Notes under the pieces: generated by a model | What the model saw: only the letters and a program-made list of their open reading frames with translations | Database searches by the model: none | Told to the model about the DNA's origin: nothing | Translations under genes and position numbers: made by a program | Origin: Salminus brasiliensis | Taxonomy: Eukaryota; Chordata; Actinopteri; Characiformes; Bryconidae | Assembly (NCBI RefSeq): GCF_030463535.1 | Contig: NC_132892.1 | Coordinates: forward strand, 28,068,841-28,132,840 | Reading direction: 5' to 3' | DNA: 64,000 nucleotides | Part shown: positions 61,931-64,000 of the stretch, one piece after another | Numbering within the stretch: the first letter of the stretch is position 1 | Layout: each line of letters begins with the position of its first letter

Positions 61931-62961
61931 CTACTGGGAACCCTGTGCATTTGACTGGCACTATGGAATTCCCAGAAATGCGTGATTCTGGTCATTTTAA
62001 AGCCATCTGTTTTTTCACTTGTGGAGTTACCCAACCCTAAACCAGTACATTCTGCAAACTCCTGACATTTGAGTTTATAAACCTCAAAAATAAGAACACA
62101 AGAGCAAATTGACCCTCTTTGAAACCATCTTAAGTAATAGCGTCCATTCAGAGAGGTCAGTGCCGCCTATCTCAGGTCAGATGGCTAATGATGAATGCAA
62201 GGTAGTAGGCAATTAGTATGATGTCACTGGATGTACTTCGCTGTCAACCTCAGTTCTTCTCTAAAAAAAAAATCCCCAGCGTGCCTAAAATAGCTCTGTA
62301 TAAAGTTCAGATGGGCCTAAACCACAGTGTTCATTCACAGTAAATAGTTGATGAAAAGCCCTGGGATGTTGTGCTAAAATTAGAAGGGTATGAACACTGC
62401 ATGACCTAGCAGGACACCACCAACTGCCAGGAACAGGAGAACAGGCATTTGTCATCTCAAAATTTATCTCATATGATACTGGAGATGGTTGTTGGGTTTT
62501 GGTGGTCAGAAAGGCTGGTACAAAGGCTGCCCAGACAAGTGCTGGTACTTTAAGTTGGTACTACCAGAAATAGCAGTAATAGTTACCAGCTCTGTTTGGT
62601 TACAGCACGAGTGAAATCACACACAAACCGCCACCATGTTTAACATAAAAAACAACAATAAGAATAATCAACAAAACAAAACTGCAGATAATGTGTAAGA
62701 TTATGTGTAACTCCACCCCCGGTGCTACAGCCTGTGTGTTACTTAAGACCAGCCGGTTCCTGCTGCTTATTTGCCTCTCAGAAGTGTGGGAACTGAGACA
62801 TGATCACAGCTAGACAAGTATGAAATTAAAATATGAAACAATGCTGGTTGATGTTCTGAAATATCACAGATTAGATTGAGGTTTAGTATTTTGTTTCCTA
62901 CAAAATCCTACAAACAATTATTTTTTAAATATTAAGGGTTTGGCCTTCCTTTTATTGTCCT

Positions 62962-62962
<1 letters not shown>

Positions 62963-62999
<37 letters not shown>
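62963..62999. repeat. (AAT)n microsatellite
   Basis: About 12 units of ATA/AAT. Confidence 0.85.
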
Positions 63000-63002
<3 letters not shown>

Positions 63003-63164
63003 CAATATTGTCAATAACATTTATATCATTTCAGAAATATCAGTATTAAATCTGGCTGAATCTTACAGTGGTCAAGATCAGCTGATCTTAAATGAATACA
63101 ATGATAATAATTAAATGTAATTAATTAATAAGATATAATTCATAATTATTTCATTAATACAATT

Positions 63165-63445
63165 TAAGATTCAAGAGTTTATTGTCATGTGCAGAGCAGA
63201 AACAAGCAGTTATACTGTATAATCAAATTCTTACTTGGCAGTTCCTTCATTTACAGACAATCTTATAAATATCAATATAAAAAAACATCATCAATATAAA
63301 AAATGATATATATATATATATTACTGTTTTTCTTTTACTTAGCTAGGATAAATAAGGAAAGGTAAAGAATAGAGTTGCATGTGAGTGTGTAAAGTGCACA
63401 GTACAAAAGTAAATACTATTGGTACAACAGTAGCAGTGATATATG
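63165..63445 (+). mobile_element. Dispersed repeat, TTTATTGTCA type, copy 2
   Basis: AGAGTTTATTGTCATGTGC to GTACAACAGTAGCAGTGAT, related to 13580-13955. It ends at the trinucleotide array. Confidence 0.4.
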
Positions 63446-63454
63446 TAGTGGGCT

Positions 63455-63557
63455 TATAATAATAATAATAATAATAGTAATAGTAATAGTAATAATAATA
63501 ATAATAATAATGATAATAGTAATAGTAATAATAATAATAGTAGTAGTAGTAGTAGTA

Positions 63558-63593
<36 letters not shown>

Positions 63594-63656
63594 GTAGTAG
63601 TAGTAGTAGTAGTAGTAATAATAATAATAATAATAATAGTAGTAGTAGTAGTAGTA

Positions 63657-63692
<36 letters not shown>

Positions 63693-63839
63693 GTAGTAGT
63701 AGTAGTAGTAGTAATAATAATAATAATAGTAGTAGTAGTAGTAGTAGTAGTAATAATAATAATAATAATAATAATAGTAGTAGTAGTAGTAGTAGTAATA
63801 ATAATAATAATAATAATAATAGTAGTAGTAGTAGTAGTA

Positions 63840-63872
<33 letters not shown>

Positions 63873-63935
63873 GTAGTAGTAGTAGTAGTAGTAGTAATAA
63901 TAATAATAATAATAATAATAATAGTAATAATGTAC
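63455..63935. repeat. Compound (TAA)n/(TAG)n trinucleotide array
   Basis: Nearly 480 bp of TAA blocks (4-11 units) alternating with TAG blocks (about 6-8 units), in at least eight alternations. The frame of alternating Ile and Val blocks is an artefact. Confidence 0.95.
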
Positions 63936-64000
63936 TCTAAGTTAGCAGTAAGAAGTGAGTGAATATGCCCTGTGTTCGGTCCTTTCTTGTCTTTTTGGTG

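Noticed and set aside
63510-63962. 150-codon frame of Ile/Val blocks, a possible membrane protein
   Set aside because: It is a trinucleotide TAA/TAG array; alternation of ATA/ATT-like and GTA-like codons is a repeat artefact.

Overview
This is vertebrate nuclear DNA, almost certainly from a teleost fish: small GT-AG introns, heavy AT-rich microsatellites, Tc1-like transposon fossils, hAT-like miniature elements and tRNA-derived SINEs. The dispersed repeats look ostariophysan (characin or catfish like), but that is an impression. No prokaryotic gene, CRISPR array or phage feature is present. Nearly all long open frames are shadows or tandem-repeat artefacts; the true coding content is four multi-exon genes whose exon phases all close.

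Layout: 1-6480 is gene-free, with transposon fragments and three stretches that look like conserved non-coding sequence. MZT1 (minus, 6879-9711) and BORA (plus, 10411-16862) are head to head across a 700 bp promoter with two inverted CCAAT boxes and a CHR-like hexamer. BORA is tail to tail with DIS3 (minus, 18868-34781, 21 exons). 34.8-40.5 kb is intergenic and filled with degenerate tandem repeats, a Tc1 fossil and a minisatellite. METAP1D (plus, 40582-58521, 10 exons) follows; its introns carry two large minisatellites, three copies of one SINE family, tRNA-Pro-like relics and a duplicated composite block on both sides of exon 3. 58.6-64 kb is gene-free and holds a tandem array of tRNA-like modules, a possible conserved element and a TAA/TAG trinucleotide array.

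Function: MZT1 (gamma-tubulin ring complex subunit) and BORA (Aurora A cofactor that triggers PLK1) both act in mitotic entry and spindle assembly and appear to share a promoter. DIS3 is the catalytic exosome nuclease. METAP1D is the mitochondrial type 1 methionine aminopeptidase. MZT1-BORA-DIS3 matches the order on human 13q21-q22; METAP1D lies on human 2q31 beside DLX1/DLX2, so the window crosses a synteny junction at about 35-40 kb.

I did not find a convincing undescribed biochemical system. The most unusual items are structural: direct repeats bracketing a symmetric METAP1D exon, an intronic array of sense-strand AATAAA hexamers, the tandem tRNA-like array, and a 21-bp minisatellite inside exact 35-bp direct repeats. 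All exon boundaries were derived by eye from splice signals, frame and recalled family similarity; no alignment was run.
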